Assembly (NCBI RefSeq): GCF_026340975.1
Contig: NZ_JAPEOS010000001.1
Location: 2,192,501 to 2,256,500, forward strand
DNA from: Streptomyces sp. NBC_01214
Lineage (GTDB): Bacteria > Actinomycetota > Actinomycetes > Streptomycetales > Streptomycetaceae
Direction: 5' to 3'
Length of the DNA stretch: 64,000 nucleotides
The number at the start of each line of letters is the position of its first letter. The stretch's first letter is position 1. Positions 16,730 through 28,810 of this stretch are shown one piece after another. A model generated the notes under the pieces. It ran no database searches and was not told the origin of the DNA. It worked only from the letters and a program-made list of their open reading frames with translations. Made by a program: the position numbers and the translations under genes.

Positions 16730-16790
16730 ATGGGGATGGCTCGCTGATCCGCTGAACTGCTGAACCATTCCGCCCTGGGAGGTGAACCGC

Positions 16791-17048
16791 GTGTACGTCT
16801 GCTCTTGCTTCGGTGTCACCGACAAGCAGGTCAAGGAGCACGCGGCTGCCGGGGCCTGCACCCCGCGCCAGATCGCCTCGGTCACCAAGGCCGGCACCGA
16901 CTGCGGGTCGTGCGTGCGCACCATCCAGGGCATCCTCGGCCGTGGGGCCTGCCCCCGCCGGGAGCTGCTGGAGAAGGGCCAGGGTGCGGCCGTGCTCGCC
17001 GCGGAGCCGGGTTCGGCCCGTTCGGCAGAGCTGGCGGAAGCGGCCTAG
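16791..17048 (+). CDS. bfd: Bacterioferritin-associated ferredoxin
   Basis: An 85-residue [2Fe-2S] protein that reduces bacterioferritin to release stored iron. Ligands are C4 and C6 (VCSC) and C38 and C41 (DCGSC), the CxC...CxxC pattern of Bfd, with the helix-turn-helix-like BFD domain between. GTG 16791 is chosen because GGGAGGTGA (16777-16785) is optimally spaced; GTG 16782 overlaps that site. It is convergent with bfr and sits behind a putative iron box, fitting induction when iron is scarce. Confidence 0.93.
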   Translation: MYVCSCFGVTDKQVKEHAAAGACTPRQIASVTKAGTDCGSCVRTIQGILGRGACPRRELLEKGQGAAVLAAEPGSARSAELAEAA

Positions 17049-17064
17049 GGCTCGATCGGCCCGG

Positions 17065-17541
17065 TCAGCTCGGCTGCTCGATCAGCTGCGCGATGTAGAG
17101 CGGCTCGCCCAGGGACTCGATGAGCTCCAGCTGGGTGTCGAGGTAGTCGATGTGGTGCTCCTCGTCCTCCAGGATCTCCTCGAAGAGCCGGGCCGAGGTG
17201 ATGTCACCCTTGCCGCGCATGACCTCGATGCCCCGCTTGAGCCGGTCGATGGCCTCGACCTCGACCTGGCGGTCCGCCTGAAACATCTCCGTGAGCGTCT
17301 GCCCGACGCGCACGTGGAAGAGGCGCTGGTAGTTCGGCAGGCCATCGAGCATCAGGATGCGCTCGGTGATCTTGTCCGCGTGCTTCATCTCGTCGATGGA
17401 CTCTTCACGCGTGTACTTGGCGAGCTTGGTCCAGCCCTTGTTGTCCTGGATGCGGTAGTGCAGCCAGTACTGGTTGATGGCCGTCAGCTCGCCGGTCAGC
17501 TGCTCGTTCAGAAACTCAAGGACCTCGGGGTCGCCCTGCAT
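17065..17541 (-). CDS. bfr: Bacterioferritin
   Basis: A 158-residue 24-mer-forming iron storage protein. The di-iron ferroxidase ligands are all in place (E18, E51, H54, E94, E127, H130), as is the haem-axial Met52. GGAAGGAG precedes ATG 17541. It is convergent with bfd, with 16 bp between the stops. No iron box was seen in its own 173-bp upstream gap, where I find only weak promoter-like hexamers, so the two genes are probably regulated oppositely. Confidence 0.97.
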   Translation of the reverse strand: MQGDPEVLEFLNEQLTGELTAINQYWLHYRIQDNKGWTKLAKYTREESIDEMKHADKITERILMLDGLPNYQRLFHVRVGQTLTEMFQADRQVEVEAIDRLKRGIEVMRGKGDITSARLFEEILEDEEHHIDYLDTQLELIESLGEPLYIAQLIEQPS

Positions 17542-17714
17542 CGCAGAGGCTCCTTCCAGGCAATGTCAGCTATGTGACGGGGCAGTTGCGCGCATCCTTG
17601 CACCGCCGCAGGAGACCGTCCAGTAAGTGCCTCCTTAGTGGGAGTTGCCGTGACTTGCCCGAATCGACGAAGACCTGGTCATGACCACCCTGCCCAGTCT
17701 GTCACCATGGAGTC

Positions 17715-18347
17715 ATGGGTCAGCCGGAAAGCCGGGAATCTCCGGGAGCAGAGCAGTTGGAGCTTCCACCGGGGCAGCGGCTGCAGAGGGGCTGGCCGGT
17801 CACCCATTACGGGCCCGTACCCAAGTTCAAGCCGGACCGCTGGGAGTTCCGCGTCTTCGGCGCGACGGCCGACGGGGACAAGCACTGCTGGAACCACGAG
17901 GAGTTCACGGCCCTGCCGTTCGACTCCGTCGTGGCCGATCTGCACTGCGTCACGAAGTTCAGCATGCAGGGCGCCGAATGGGGCGGAGTGCTCGCCCGTG
18001 AGGTCCTCGCCCTGGCTCCCCCCGCACCGCAGGTCACGCATGTGATGGTGTGGGCCGAGTACGGCTTCAGCTCCAACCTGCGACTGGCCGACTTCGCCTC
18101 CGACCGGACCGTCTTCGCCACCCACGAGGGCGGTGAACTGCTCACCGCCGAGCACGGGTTCCCGGTACGGCTGGTGGTCCCGCACCTGTACGCCTGGAAG
18201 GGCCCCAAGTGGGTCCGCGGCATCGAGTACATGACCGCCGACCGCCGCGGCTTCTGGGAGGAGCGCGGCTACCACAACATCGGCGACCCGTGGCGCGAGC
18301 AGCGCTACTCGTACCAGGAGGAGCCCGGGGAGGGCCCCGAACTGTAG
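17715..18347 (+). CDS. Sulfite-oxidase-like molybdopterin oxidoreductase
   Basis: A 210-residue protein of the oxidoreductase molybdopterin-binding (SUOX-fold) family. It is short like MsrP/YedY-type catalytic subunits and lacks a dimerisation domain. Cys78 in VADLHCVTKFS is the expected Mo ligand, and WAEYGFSSNLRLADF, GFPVRLVVPHLYAWKGPKWV and GYHNIGDPW are the usual core motifs. No Tat or Sec signal is present, so it is probably cytoplasmic. The electron partner and substrate are unknown. ATG 17715 is used; an earlier ATG at 17707 is out of frame. Confidence 0.85.
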   Translation: MGQPESRESPGAEQLELPPGQRLQRGWPVTHYGPVPKFKPDRWEFRVFGATADGDKHCWNHEEFTALPFDSVVADLHCVTKFSMQGAEWGGVLAREVLALAPPAPQVTHVMVWAEYGFSSNLRLADFASDRTVFATHEGGELLTAEHGFPVRLVVPHLYAWKGPKWVRGIEYMTADRRGFWEERGYHNIGDPWREQRYSYQEEPGEGPEL

Positions 18348-18377
18348 GGGCGCCGCCCCGCGCCCGGTGGTGTCCGC

Positions 18378-18917
18378 TCAGTGGTGGTACTGGTGCACGA
18401 CCGCGTGACCCTTGCCGCGGCCGATCATCCACTTGTTGACCGGGGTCGTGATCACGAAGGCGGCCGCCAGCGAGATCGCCAGGACGATCCAGAACAGCGG
18501 CTCCGACAGGTGCGCGTCCATCGCGCCGGGCCACAGGGCGATCACTCCGTTGTCGATCAGCTCCATGACGGCGATCGAAAGGGTGTCCGCGGCCAATGCC
18601 ACCCGGACGGCCGTACGGAGGTCGACGCCGGCGGCGAGGATCCCGCGCAGGGTGAGGGCGTAGCCGAAGAAGAACGCGAGGACGATCGCCAGGATCATCG
18701 TCGGGACGTTCCCCCAGCCCAGCGCGGTACCGATGACCATGCCGAGCACCTCGCCGATGGCGCACCCGGTGAGGCAGTGCAGGGTGGCCCGGGCGGCCGT
18801 GCCCCAGCTGACCGGGCCGCCGGCGCCGTGCGCGGGTGCGTGGTGCTCGTGCGACTGCGCGGGCCCGTGGTCGTGGTGCCCCTCGTGACCCGTGTGCCCT
18901 TCGTGCCCGTGCTCCAT
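18378..18917 (-). CDS. DUF4396 membrane protein with His-rich N-terminus
   Basis: A 179-residue protein whose first 33 residues are loaded with His (HGHEGHTGHEGHHDHG, then SHEHHAPAHG), a likely metal-binding segment. About four hydrophobic helices follow (roughly 50-70, 75-97, 108-128 and 143-161). The fold matches DUF4396. GTTG and AGGGGG lie upstream of ATG 18917. A palindrome of CsoR-family type overlaps the inferred promoter, so copper (or persulfide) control and metal handling are plausible. The biochemical role is unproven. Confidence 0.82.
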   Translation of the reverse strand: MEHGHEGHTGHEGHHDHGPAQSHEHHAPAHGAGGPVSWGTAARATLHCLTGCAIGEVLGMVIGTALGWGNVPTMILAIVLAFFFGYALTLRGILAAGVDLRTAVRVALAADTLSIAVMELIDNGVIALWPGAMDAHLSEPLFWIVLAISLAAAFVITTPVNKWMIGRGKGHAVVHQYHH

Positions 18918-18970
18918 GGCAACCCCCTCGTGGGAAGGCCGGGTAGCGGTCCCGTCGACATGAAAACCGT

Positions 18971-18987
18971 ATACCCCCCTGGGGTAT
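18971..18987. promoter_or_regulatory. CsoR/CstR-like operator overlapping the DUF4396 promoter
   Basis: ATACCCC-CCT-GGGGTAT is a perfect 7-bp inverted repeat with a 3-bp spacer. A minus-strand -10-like TATACG (18973-18968) overlaps its edge. C/G-tract palindromes of this form are used by CsoR-family repressors (Cu(I) or persulfide sensors). No csoR gene is nearby, so the regulator would act from elsewhere. Confidence 0.6.
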
Positions 18988-19003
18988 TCCTGGAATCAGT
19001 GGA

Positions 19004-19867
19004 TCACTGCGGGCCGCGCAGCTCCTTCAGCAGCGCGACGTCCGCCGCGTGCCCTTCCTTGCCCCCGGGCGTCTCGATGATCAGTGGCACGCCCTCCATC
19101 GCGGGGTGCGTGATCAGCTCCGCGAAGGCGTCCCGGCCGATGTGCCCCTGGCCGATGTTCGCGTGCCGGTCCTTGTGGGCGCCGACGCCCTCCTTGGAGT
19201 CGTTCGCGTGGACCAGCTTCAGCCGGCCCTCGCCCACGGTGTCGACCAGCAGGTCCAGCATCACCTTCGTCCCGCCCGGCTCCGCCAGATCGTGACCGGC
19301 CGCGAAGATGTGGCAGGTGTCCAGGCAGATCCCCAGCTTCGGGTGGTGGTCGAGCGCCTCGAAGTAGGGCCCGAAGTCCCAGGTGCGCGAGCACAGCGAG
19401 GAGCCCTGCCCGGCCGTGGACTCCAGCAGCAGGAACGGGTCGTCGTCGTGCGTCAGCTCGTCCAGCAGCGGCAGCACGTGCTCCCTGACCTGCGCGTACG
19501 CCGCCTCCCGCGGGCGCCCTCCGGTCGCCGACCCGGTGTGCACGACCACCCCGAGCGCACCGATCTCCCGGCCGCGGCGCAGTGAATGGCGCAGCGACTC
19601 CACCGACTTCTCCACGGTCGCCGCGGTGTGCGAGCCGAAGTTGATCAGGTACGGGGCGTGCACGTACGCCGGGATCGACCCGGCCGCGCACTCCGCCCGG
19701 AACCGTTCGTCCTGGGCCGGATTGCCGACCGGGGTGGCCCAACCGCGCGGATTGGCGACGAAGACCTGGACGGCCTCCGCCCCCATTTCCCGGGCGTAGG
19801 TCAGGCCGACCGAGGCGAGCCCCCCGGCCACGGGGACGTGGCCGCCCACTGGATTGCGCATCACCAC
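19004..19867 (-). CDS. nfo: Deoxyribonuclease IV (AP endonuclease family 2)
   Basis: A 287-residue Nfo-type TIM-barrel enzyme that cuts abasic sites in base-excision repair. Zn-binding signatures are visible in order: GGHVPVAGG, YVHAPYLINFGS, VVHTGSATGG, LLESTAGQG, GICLDTCHIFAAGHD, LVHANDSK, HANIGQGHIG and IIETPGGKEG. GTG 19867 follows the kinase stop by 3 bp, and AAGGGG sits upstream, so it is probably co-transcribed with the PASTA kinase. Confidence 0.93.
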   Translation of the reverse strand: MVMRNPVGGHVPVAGGLASVGLTYAREMGAEAVQVFVANPRGWATPVGNPAQDERFRAECAAGSIPAYVHAPYLINFGSHTAATVEKSVESLRHSLRRGREIGALGVVVHTGSATGGRPREAAYAQVREHVLPLLDELTHDDDPFLLLESTAGQGSSLCSRTWDFGPYFEALDHHPKLGICLDTCHIFAAGHDLAEPGGTKVMLDLLVDTVGEGRLKLVHANDSKEGVGAHKDRHANIGQGHIGRDAFAELITHPAMEGVPLIIETPGGKEGHAADVALLKELRGPQ

Positions 19868-19870
19868 GGC

Positions 19871-21787
<1,917 letters not shown>

Positions 21788-22000
21788 CCGCCGATTCTAC
21801 GAGCCGCCGCGCGTCGACCGTCCTGGGTGGGTCGCCTTGCAGCGCAGCTGTGACGCTGGGCGGGGTCGGGACCGCCCCCGCGGCGCGCAGCCCCGGGCCG
21901 ACCGTCCCGAAGCCGCGCCGCGCCCGGGGGTGGGTGGGCAGTCGCCGATCGAGGGGGTGGGTCGCGGGGTGAAGGCCCCGCCCCCGTGGCTTCGTACCCC

Positions 22001-24188
<2,188 letters not shown>

Positions 24189-24194
24189 GGGCGT

Positions 24195-24290
24195 CCAGCC
24201 CCTCCCTTCGCCGGCATGACCCGGATCAGGTTCGTACGGTCGGAGGCCGGCCAGCCTCCCTCTCAGCCCGGTGCGCCGGACTCCCGCGAT
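24195..24290 (-). ncRNA. TPP riboswitch (thi-box)
   Basis: The minus strand carries the conserved thi-box segments in order: CTGAGAGG (24266-24259) and, after a variable stem (GGCTGGCCGGCC...), ACCTGATCCGGGTCATGCCG (24230-24211). It ends at GCGAAGGGAGGGG next to the thiO start. Purine-rich ribosome-binding sequence inside the 3' part suggests translational control. A possible promoter is TTACCC (24332-24327), 17 bp, TAGTCT (24309-24304). Confidence 0.95.
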
Positions 24291-24346
24291 AGGTACGGTG
24301 GCCAGACTAACCCGGCGGTGGAGGGCGGGTAAGGCGGCGCCTATTC

Positions 24347-24361
24347 CTGACGGAGCGTCAG
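24347..24361. promoter_or_regulatory. Inverted repeat CTGACG-GAG-CGTCAG upstream of the flavoprotein gene
   Basis: A perfect 6-bp inverted repeat just upstream of a TTAGGG -10-like box (24366-24371) and GTG 24379. The position overlaps the core promoter, so it may be a repressor operator; no regulator can be named. Confidence 0.45.
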
Positions 24362-24378
24362 ATGATTAGGGTGGCGGC

Positions 24379-25599
24379 GTGAGCGAGCAGACGGAACAGA
24401 ATCAGCGCGGCGTCGTGATCGTCGGCGCCGGAATGGCCGGGGTGCAGACCGCCGTGGCCCTGCGCGAACAGGGCTTCACCGGCCCAGTGACCCTGCTGGG
24501 AGCCGAACCCCACCAGCCCTACGACCGGCCCCCGCTGTCCAAGGCGGTCCTCCTCGGCAAGGCCGAGGACTCCGCCTTCGACGTGGACTTCGAAGGCCTC
24601 GACATCGACCTCAGGCTCGGCGTCGAGGTCACCGGACTGCGTGCCGCCGTCCACGAGCTGGACACCGAGGCGGGGCCGGTCCCGTACGGGATCCTCGTCC
24701 TGGCGACCGGCGCGCAGCCGCTGACCCTCCCCGGGACCGAAGGCGTCCCGGGCGTCCACCTGCTGCGCACGCTGGACGACGCGGCCCGGCTGCGCCCGGT
24801 GCTGGCCGCGTCGCCCCGGGCCGTGGTCGTCGGGGCGGGCTGGATCGGCGCCGAGTTCGCCACGGCCGCCCGGGAGGCGGGCTGCGAGGTCACCGTGGTC
24901 GAGGCGGCGGACCGGGTGCTGGCGGGAGCGCTGCCCGCCGAGGTCACCGAGCCGATGGCGCGCTGGTACCAGGAGGCGGGCGCGGAGCTGATCACCGGGG
25001 CGAAGGTCGCCGGGATCGAGGAGGGGCGGGTCCTGCTGGGGGACGGGCGGACCCTGCCCGCCGGCGCGGTGGTGGTGGGCATCGGAGCCCGCCCCGCCAC
25101 CGGATGGCTGGACGGGACCGGCGTGCAGCTCGGTCCCGACGGCTCGGTCACGGCGGACGCGTACCTGCGGACCTCGCTGCCCGGGGTGTACGCGGTCGGC
25201 GACTGCGCCTCCTTCCCGTCCGGGCGGTACGGGACGCGGCTGCTCGTGCACCACTGGGACAACGCGCTCCAGGGGCCGAGGACGGTCGCGGCGAACATCC
25301 TGGCCGGGGAGCCGGCCCAGGTCTACGACCCGGTGCCGTACTTCTGGTCGGAGCAGTTCGGGCGCTTCGTGCAGTACGCCGGACACCACGGCGGGGCCGA
25401 CACCCTGCTCCTGCGGGGGGACCCGGCCGGCCCCGCCTGGTCGGTGTGCTGGCTGCGCGACGGGGCGCTCGTCGCCGTCCTGGCCGTGGGGCGTCCGCGC
25501 GACCTGGCGCAGGGCCGCCGCCTGATCGAGACGGCGGTCCTCCTGGACCCCGCCAAGGTCTCCGACCCCGGCACCCCGCTGAAGTCGGCCACGGCCTGA
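24379..25599 (+). CDS. FAD/NAD(P)-dependent ferredoxin-reductase-like oxidoreductase
   Basis: A 406-residue pyridine-nucleotide-disulfide-type flavoprotein related to ferredoxin reductases of oxygenase systems. FAD motif VIVGAGMAGVQTA (13-25), PYDRPPLSK, central NAD(P) motif VVVGAGWIGAEFA (about 149-161), GVYAVGDCASFP and a C-terminal reductase domain with YFWSEQFGRFVQYAG. GTG 24379 may be leaderless. No ferredoxin or P450 gene is adjacent, so its electron acceptor is unknown. Confidence 0.9.
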   Translation: MSEQTEQNQRGVVIVGAGMAGVQTAVALREQGFTGPVTLLGAEPHQPYDRPPLSKAVLLGKAEDSAFDVDFEGLDIDLRLGVEVTGLRAAVHELDTEAGPVPYGILVLATGAQPLTLPGTEGVPGVHLLRTLDDAARLRPVLAASPRAVVVGAGWIGAEFATAAREAGCEVTVVEAADRVLAGALPAEVTEPMARWYQEAGAELITGAKVAGIEEGRVLLGDGRTLPAGAVVVGIGARPATGWLDGTGVQLGPDGSVTADAYLRTSLPGVYAVGDCASFPSGRYGTRLLVHHWDNALQGPRTVAANILAGEPAQVYDPVPYFWSEQFGRFVQYAGHHGGADTLLLRGDPAGPAWSVCWLRDGALVAVLAVGRPRDLAQGRRLIETAVLLDPAKVSDPGTPLKSATA

Positions 25600-25604
25600 C
25601 GGCC

Positions 25605-25660
25605 GCCGGGGCTGGATTTTCCAGCCCCGCCGGCGTTTGAGGCGCGGGGTTCGGGGCGGA
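25605..25660. terminator. Terminator hairpin and dispersed-repeat half-copy
   Basis: GGGGCTGGA (25608-25616), loop TTT, then TCCAGCCCC (25620-25628) forms the stem. It is followed by GCCGGCGTTTGAGGCGCGGG and CGGGGCGGAG, which is the right half of the repeat seen at 5914-5974. Confidence 0.75.
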
Positions 25661-25735
25661 GTCCGGGCACGGCCCGCGACCCGGACGGGGTCGCCCAGGT
25701 ACCGGCGGCCGAGCCGAGATGGCAGGCTTGTTCCT

Positions 25736-26101
25736 GTGACCGAGATTGACGCAAAGATCGATGCCCTTGTTCCCTCCTGGCTCTACCTCCCCGACATCGC
25801 GGAGATGCTGAACATCGAGGTGACCCGGGTCCGCCAGATGGTCAAGGAAGGACAGCTCATCGCCGTCCGCCGCGGCGAGAACCGTTCCCTGCAGGTTCCG
25901 GCCCCCTTCATCGACGGCGACAAGGTCGTCAAGGGCCTGGTCGGTCTGCTGACCGTGCTGCGCGACGACCGTTTCACCGAGGAGGAGATCCTGGAATGGC
26001 TCTTCACCGAGGATCCGACCCTGCCCGGCACTCCCGTGCAGGCGCTGAGCGAGAATCGCGGCACGGAGGTGAAGCGCCGCGCTCAGGCGCTCGCCCTCTG
26101 A
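25736..26101 (+). CDS. Rv2175c-family DNA-binding protein
   Basis: A 121-residue protein with a winged/MerR-like helix-turn-helix near the N-terminus (LYLPDIAEMLNIEVTRVRQM, about 17-36) and the Rv2175c-type C-terminal domain (VVKGLVGLLTVLRDD, FTEEEILEWLF). In M. tuberculosis the homologue binds DNA and is phosphorylated by a Ser/Thr kinase encoded beside it (PknL). Here a PASTA kinase gene lies 4 kb away. GTG 25736 is the start that aligns with the family. A perfect hairpin terminates the gene. Confidence 0.88.
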   Translation: MTEIDAKIDALVPSWLYLPDIAEMLNIEVTRVRQMVKEGQLIAVRRGENRSLQVPAPFIDGDKVVKGLVGLLTVLRDDRFTEEEILEWLFTEDPTLPGTPVQALSENRGTEVKRRAQALAL

Positions 26102-26122
26102 CCTGATCGCCTTTCGCTCCAC

Positions 26123-26154
26123 AGCGGTGTACGGGCCGCGGCCCGTACACCGCT
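26123..26154. terminator. 32-bp perfect palindrome (terminator)
   Basis: AGCGGTGTACGGGCCG (26123-26138) is directly followed by its exact reverse complement (26139-26154). It lies between the Rv2175c-type gene and thiE and should terminate transcription in either direction. Confidence 0.8.
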
Positions 26155-26175
26155 TCCATCACGGGGGGTACACCC

Positions 26176-26811
26176 ATGCAGCTGTCCGACGCCCGGCTCT
26201 ACCTCTGCACGGATGCCCGCAAGCGCCAGGGTGACCTCCCCGAGTTCCTCGACGCCGTCCTGTCCTCGGGCGTGGACATCGTCCAGCTCCGCGACAAGGG
26301 CATGGAGGCGGGGGAGGAACTCGAACACCTCCAGGTCTTCGCCGAAGCCGCCCGCCGCCACGGCAAGCTCCTCGCCGTGAACGACCGCGCCGACGTCGCC
26401 CACGCCATCGGCTCCGACGTCCTGCACCTCGGCCAGGGCGACATCCCCGTCCCCGCGGCCCGCGCGATCCTCGGCGAGCGGGTGCTGATCGGCCGCTCCT
26501 GCCACGCCGAGGACGAGGTTGACGCGGCCGTCGCCGAAGCCGGCGTGGACTACTTCTGCACCGGCCCCTGCTGGCCCACGCCCACCAAGCCCGGCCGCCA
26601 CGCCCCGGGCCTGGACCTGGTCCGCTACGCGGCCTCCCTGGAGCAGGACCGCCCCTGGTTCGCCATCGGCGGCATCGACGGCTCGAACCTGGACGAGGTG
26701 CTGGACGCCGGCGCCACCCGCATCGTGGTCGTCCGCGCCCTCACCGAGGCCACCGACCCCGGTGCGGCCGCCGCGGAGCTCGCCCAGCGGGTCCGGGCCC
26801 GCCTCGGCTGA
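26176..26811 (+). CDS. thiE: Thiamine-phosphate synthase
   Basis: A 211-residue TIM-barrel enzyme joining the pyrimidine and thiazole moieties into thiamine phosphate. Motifs: [62 protein letters not shown] and [27 protein letters not shown] precedes ATG. No thi-box lies upstream, unlike thiOSG, so this gene appears to be outside riboswitch control or to have its own weak promoter after the palindrome. A small GGTCC/GGACC hairpin follows the stop. Confidence 0.95.
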   Translation: MQLSDARLYLCTDARKRQGDLPEFLDAVLSSGVDIVQLRDKGMEAGEELEHLQVFAEAARRHGKLLAVNDRADVAHAIGSDVLHLGQGDIPVPAARAILGERVLIGRSCHAEDEVDAAVAEAGVDYFCTGPCWPTPTKPGRHAPGLDLVRYAASLEQDRPWFAIGGIDGSNLDEVLDAGATRIVVVRALTEATDPGAAAAELAQRVRARLG

Positions 26812-26884
26812 GTCCGGTCCCCCCGGACCACGGGCGGTCGCGTTACCCCGTACGGACGCTTTCCGGCCAGAGCCAGCCCCTCAA

Positions 26885-26928
26885 GTGTCCAAAAACGTGT
26901 CCAAAAGGTGGACAAGGCTTCGGTGTCC
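26885..26928 (+). promoter_or_regulatory. Repeated GTGTCC motifs upstream of metF
   Basis: GTGTCCAAAA occurs at 26885-26894 and again at 26897-26906 (12-bp phase), and GTGTCC recurs at 26923-26928. TGTCCA (26898-26903) and TGGACA (26909-26914) form an inverted repeat with a 5-bp spacer. TAACCT (26942-26947) is a plausible -10 just 6 nt before ATG. The arrangement looks like a regulator-binding cluster. Confidence 0.5.
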
Positions 26929-26953
26929 GCCGGGCCGCGTCTAACCTGCCCAC

Positions 26954-27868
26954 ATGGCCTCTGGTACCGCTTCCACCTGGTCGGATCGTGCACACACGGT
27001 CCGCGACCTCCTCGCGTCCGGCCGCTCGTACTCCTTCGAGTTCTGGGCCCCGAAGACGGAGAAGGGCGAACGCAACCTCTGGAACGCCCTGCGCCGGGTC
27101 GAGGCGGTATCCCCCAGTTTCGTTTCCGTGACCTACGGAGCCGGCGGCTCCACCCGCGGTGGCACCGTCAAGGCCACCCAGGAGATCGCCGCGGACACCA
27201 CCCTCACCCCCGTCGCGCACCTCACCGCCGTGGACCACTCGGTCGCCGAGCTGCGCAACGTCATCGGGCAGTTCGCGGACGCCGGGATCCGGAACATGCT
27301 CGTCGTGCGCGGAGACCCGCCGGGCGACCCGATGGGCGAGTGGGTGGCGCACCCCGAGGGCGTGCACTACGCCGCCGACCTTGTCCACCTGGTCAAGGAG
27401 TCCGGCGACTTCTGCGTCGGCGTCGCGGCCTTCCCCGAGATGCACCCGCGTTCGACGGACTGGGACACGGACATCCGGCACTTCGTGGACAAGTGCCACG
27501 CCGGTGCCGACTACGCGATCACCCAGATGTTCTTCGATCCGGAGAATTATCTGCGGCTGCGCGACAGCGTCGAGAAAGCGGGCTGCGAGACCCCGATCAT
27601 CCCCGAGGTCATGCCTGTTGTGGGCATCAAGCAGCTCGACCGGCTGCCCCAGCTCAGCAATGCGGTCTTCCCCGCGGACGTGAAAGAGCGCATGCTCGCC
27701 GTCAAGGACGACCCGGCCGCTGTACGCTCCATTGGCATCGAGTTCGCCACGGAGTTCTGCGCGCGACTGCTGTCCGAGGGTGTCCCGGGGCTGCACTTCA
27801 TCACGCTCAACAATTCCACGGCGACTCTCGAAATCTACGAGAACCTGGGCCTGCACCAGCGGGCCTGA
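26954..27868 (+). CDS. metF: 5,10-methylenetetrahydrofolate reductase
   Basis: A 304-residue FAD-dependent MetF supplying 5-methyltetrahydrofolate for methionine synthesis. Recognised by [16 protein letters not shown] (FEF-pPK box), [36 protein letters not shown] and the Gln/Phe-rich QMFFDPENY. It probably starts leaderless at ATG 26954, given TAACCT 6 nt upstream. A cluster of GTGTCC repeats upstream suggests dedicated regulation. Confidence 0.95.
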   Translation: MASGTASTWSDRAHTVRDLLASGRSYSFEFWAPKTEKGERNLWNALRRVEAVSPSFVSVTYGAGGSTRGGTVKATQEIAADTTLTPVAHLTAVDHSVAELRNVIGQFADAGIRNMLVVRGDPPGDPMGEWVAHPEGVHYAADLVHLVKESGDFCVGVAAFPEMHPRSTDWDTDIRHFVDKCHAGADYAITQMFFDPENYLRLRDSVEKAGCETPIIPEVMPVVGIKQLDRLPQLSNAVFPADVKERMLAVKDDPAAVRSIGIEFATEFCARLLSEGVPGLHFITLNNSTATLEIYENLGLHQRA

Positions 27869-27869
27869 G

Positions 27870-27899
27870 CGGCCGCCCCCGTTCCCGCGCCGGCGGCCG
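27870..27899 (+). terminator. Hairpin after metF
   Basis: CGGCCGCC (27870-27877) pairs with GGCGGCCG (27892-27899) across a 14-nt loop, 2 nt after the metF stop. Confidence 0.55.
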
Positions 27900-27917
27900 T
27901 ACCGAGAGGGGCCATGC

Positions 27918-28793
27918 ATGGGAATGACGGTCCTCTACATCGCGTTCGGATTCGTCGCGCTGTGGCTGCTTGCCGAGGTCCTGATGCAGTACAAGGCCCG
28001 GCTGCGCTGGCGCCTGCTCGCCTTCGCCGGCTTCCTCGGCGTGGTCGCCGGGGTCATACTGCCGTCGGTGCCGGTGATCGGCGCCGGCGCATTGGCGTTC
28101 GCCGTGGGCCAGACCCTGGTGACGCTTTCCTTCCGCAAGGGCTTCGTCGCCGGCTGGGCGCTGCGCCGCGGCGGGGAGCCCGTACGGCAGACCCGGCGCC
28201 GCCGGGCTTCGGGCACCAAGCAGGAGCCGGCCCTCCAGGTCACCGCGCTCCAGTACGAGGAAGCCGACGGGGCCGGCGCCGGGGACGGGGCCGCCGAAGA
28301 GCGGTCGTTCCGGGACGCGCCCCCGGCGGTCTACAGCCCGGAGCCGGTGCCCGATGAATCCGGGTCCTACGGGATACAGAGCCTCACGCCCGAGGTCGAC
28401 CGGACGGCCGCCTTCGCCTCGCCGTTCACCACGGCCGACCAGGAATCCCACCAGTACGCGGCGTACTACGACCAGCAGAACCAGGGCGGCTACGACTACT
28501 CGGGCGGCTACCCGACGGGCGACCAGCAGCAGGTCTACGCCGCCTACTCGGACCCGTACATCGGCACCGGCGGCGGCATGGCCCCGCCCCAGCCGTACGA
28601 CTACACCGCGTACGCCGACTACGGCCAGGGCCAGCAGCAGTACTCCACGGACACCCCGCCCGGCGGGGTCTGGGTCCCGCAGCAGCGGTCCACCGACGGG
28701 GCAGGCCAGTCTTACCCGATGGAGGACCAGGGCGAGCCGCCGCAGCAGTACCCGTACCCCCAGCAGGGCGGATACGAGCAGTACCGCTACTGA
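27918..28793 (+). CDS. Membrane protein with Tyr/Gln/Gly-rich disordered tail
   Basis: A 291-residue protein not matched to a characterised family. Two N-terminal hydrophobic helices (about 3-22 and 32-62, AFAGFLGVVAGVILPSVPVI) are followed by a basic stretch (RQTRRRRASG, near 92-101) and a long low-complexity tail rich in Tyr, Gln, Gly and Pro (from about 170: QQNQGGYDYSGGY, QQYPYPQQGGYEQYRY). AGAGGGG lies 5 nt before ATG 27918; ATG 27924 is an alternative. Such tails are common in mycelial membrane proteins and may mediate protein contacts. Confidence 0.75.
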   Translation: MGMTVLYIAFGFVALWLLAEVLMQYKARLRWRLLAFAGFLGVVAGVILPSVPVIGAGALAFAVGQTLVTLSFRKGFVAGWALRRGGEPVRQTRRRRASGTKQEPALQVTALQYEEADGAGAGDGAAEERSFRDAPPAVYSPEPVPDESGSYGIQSLTPEVDRTAAFASPFTTADQESHQYAAYYDQQNQGGYDYSGGYPTGDQQQVYAAYSDPYIGTGGGMAPPQPYDYTAYADYGQGQQQYSTDTPPGGVWVPQQRSTDGAGQSYPMEDQGEPPQQYPYPQQGGYEQYRY

Positions 28794-28810
28794 CGGCTCA
28801 CTGGGAGCCG
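28794..28810. terminator. Short bidirectional hairpin
   Basis: CGGCTC (28794-28799), loop ACTGG, GAGCCG (28805-28810), exactly at the junction of two convergent genes whose stops are 4 bp apart. Confidence 0.4.
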
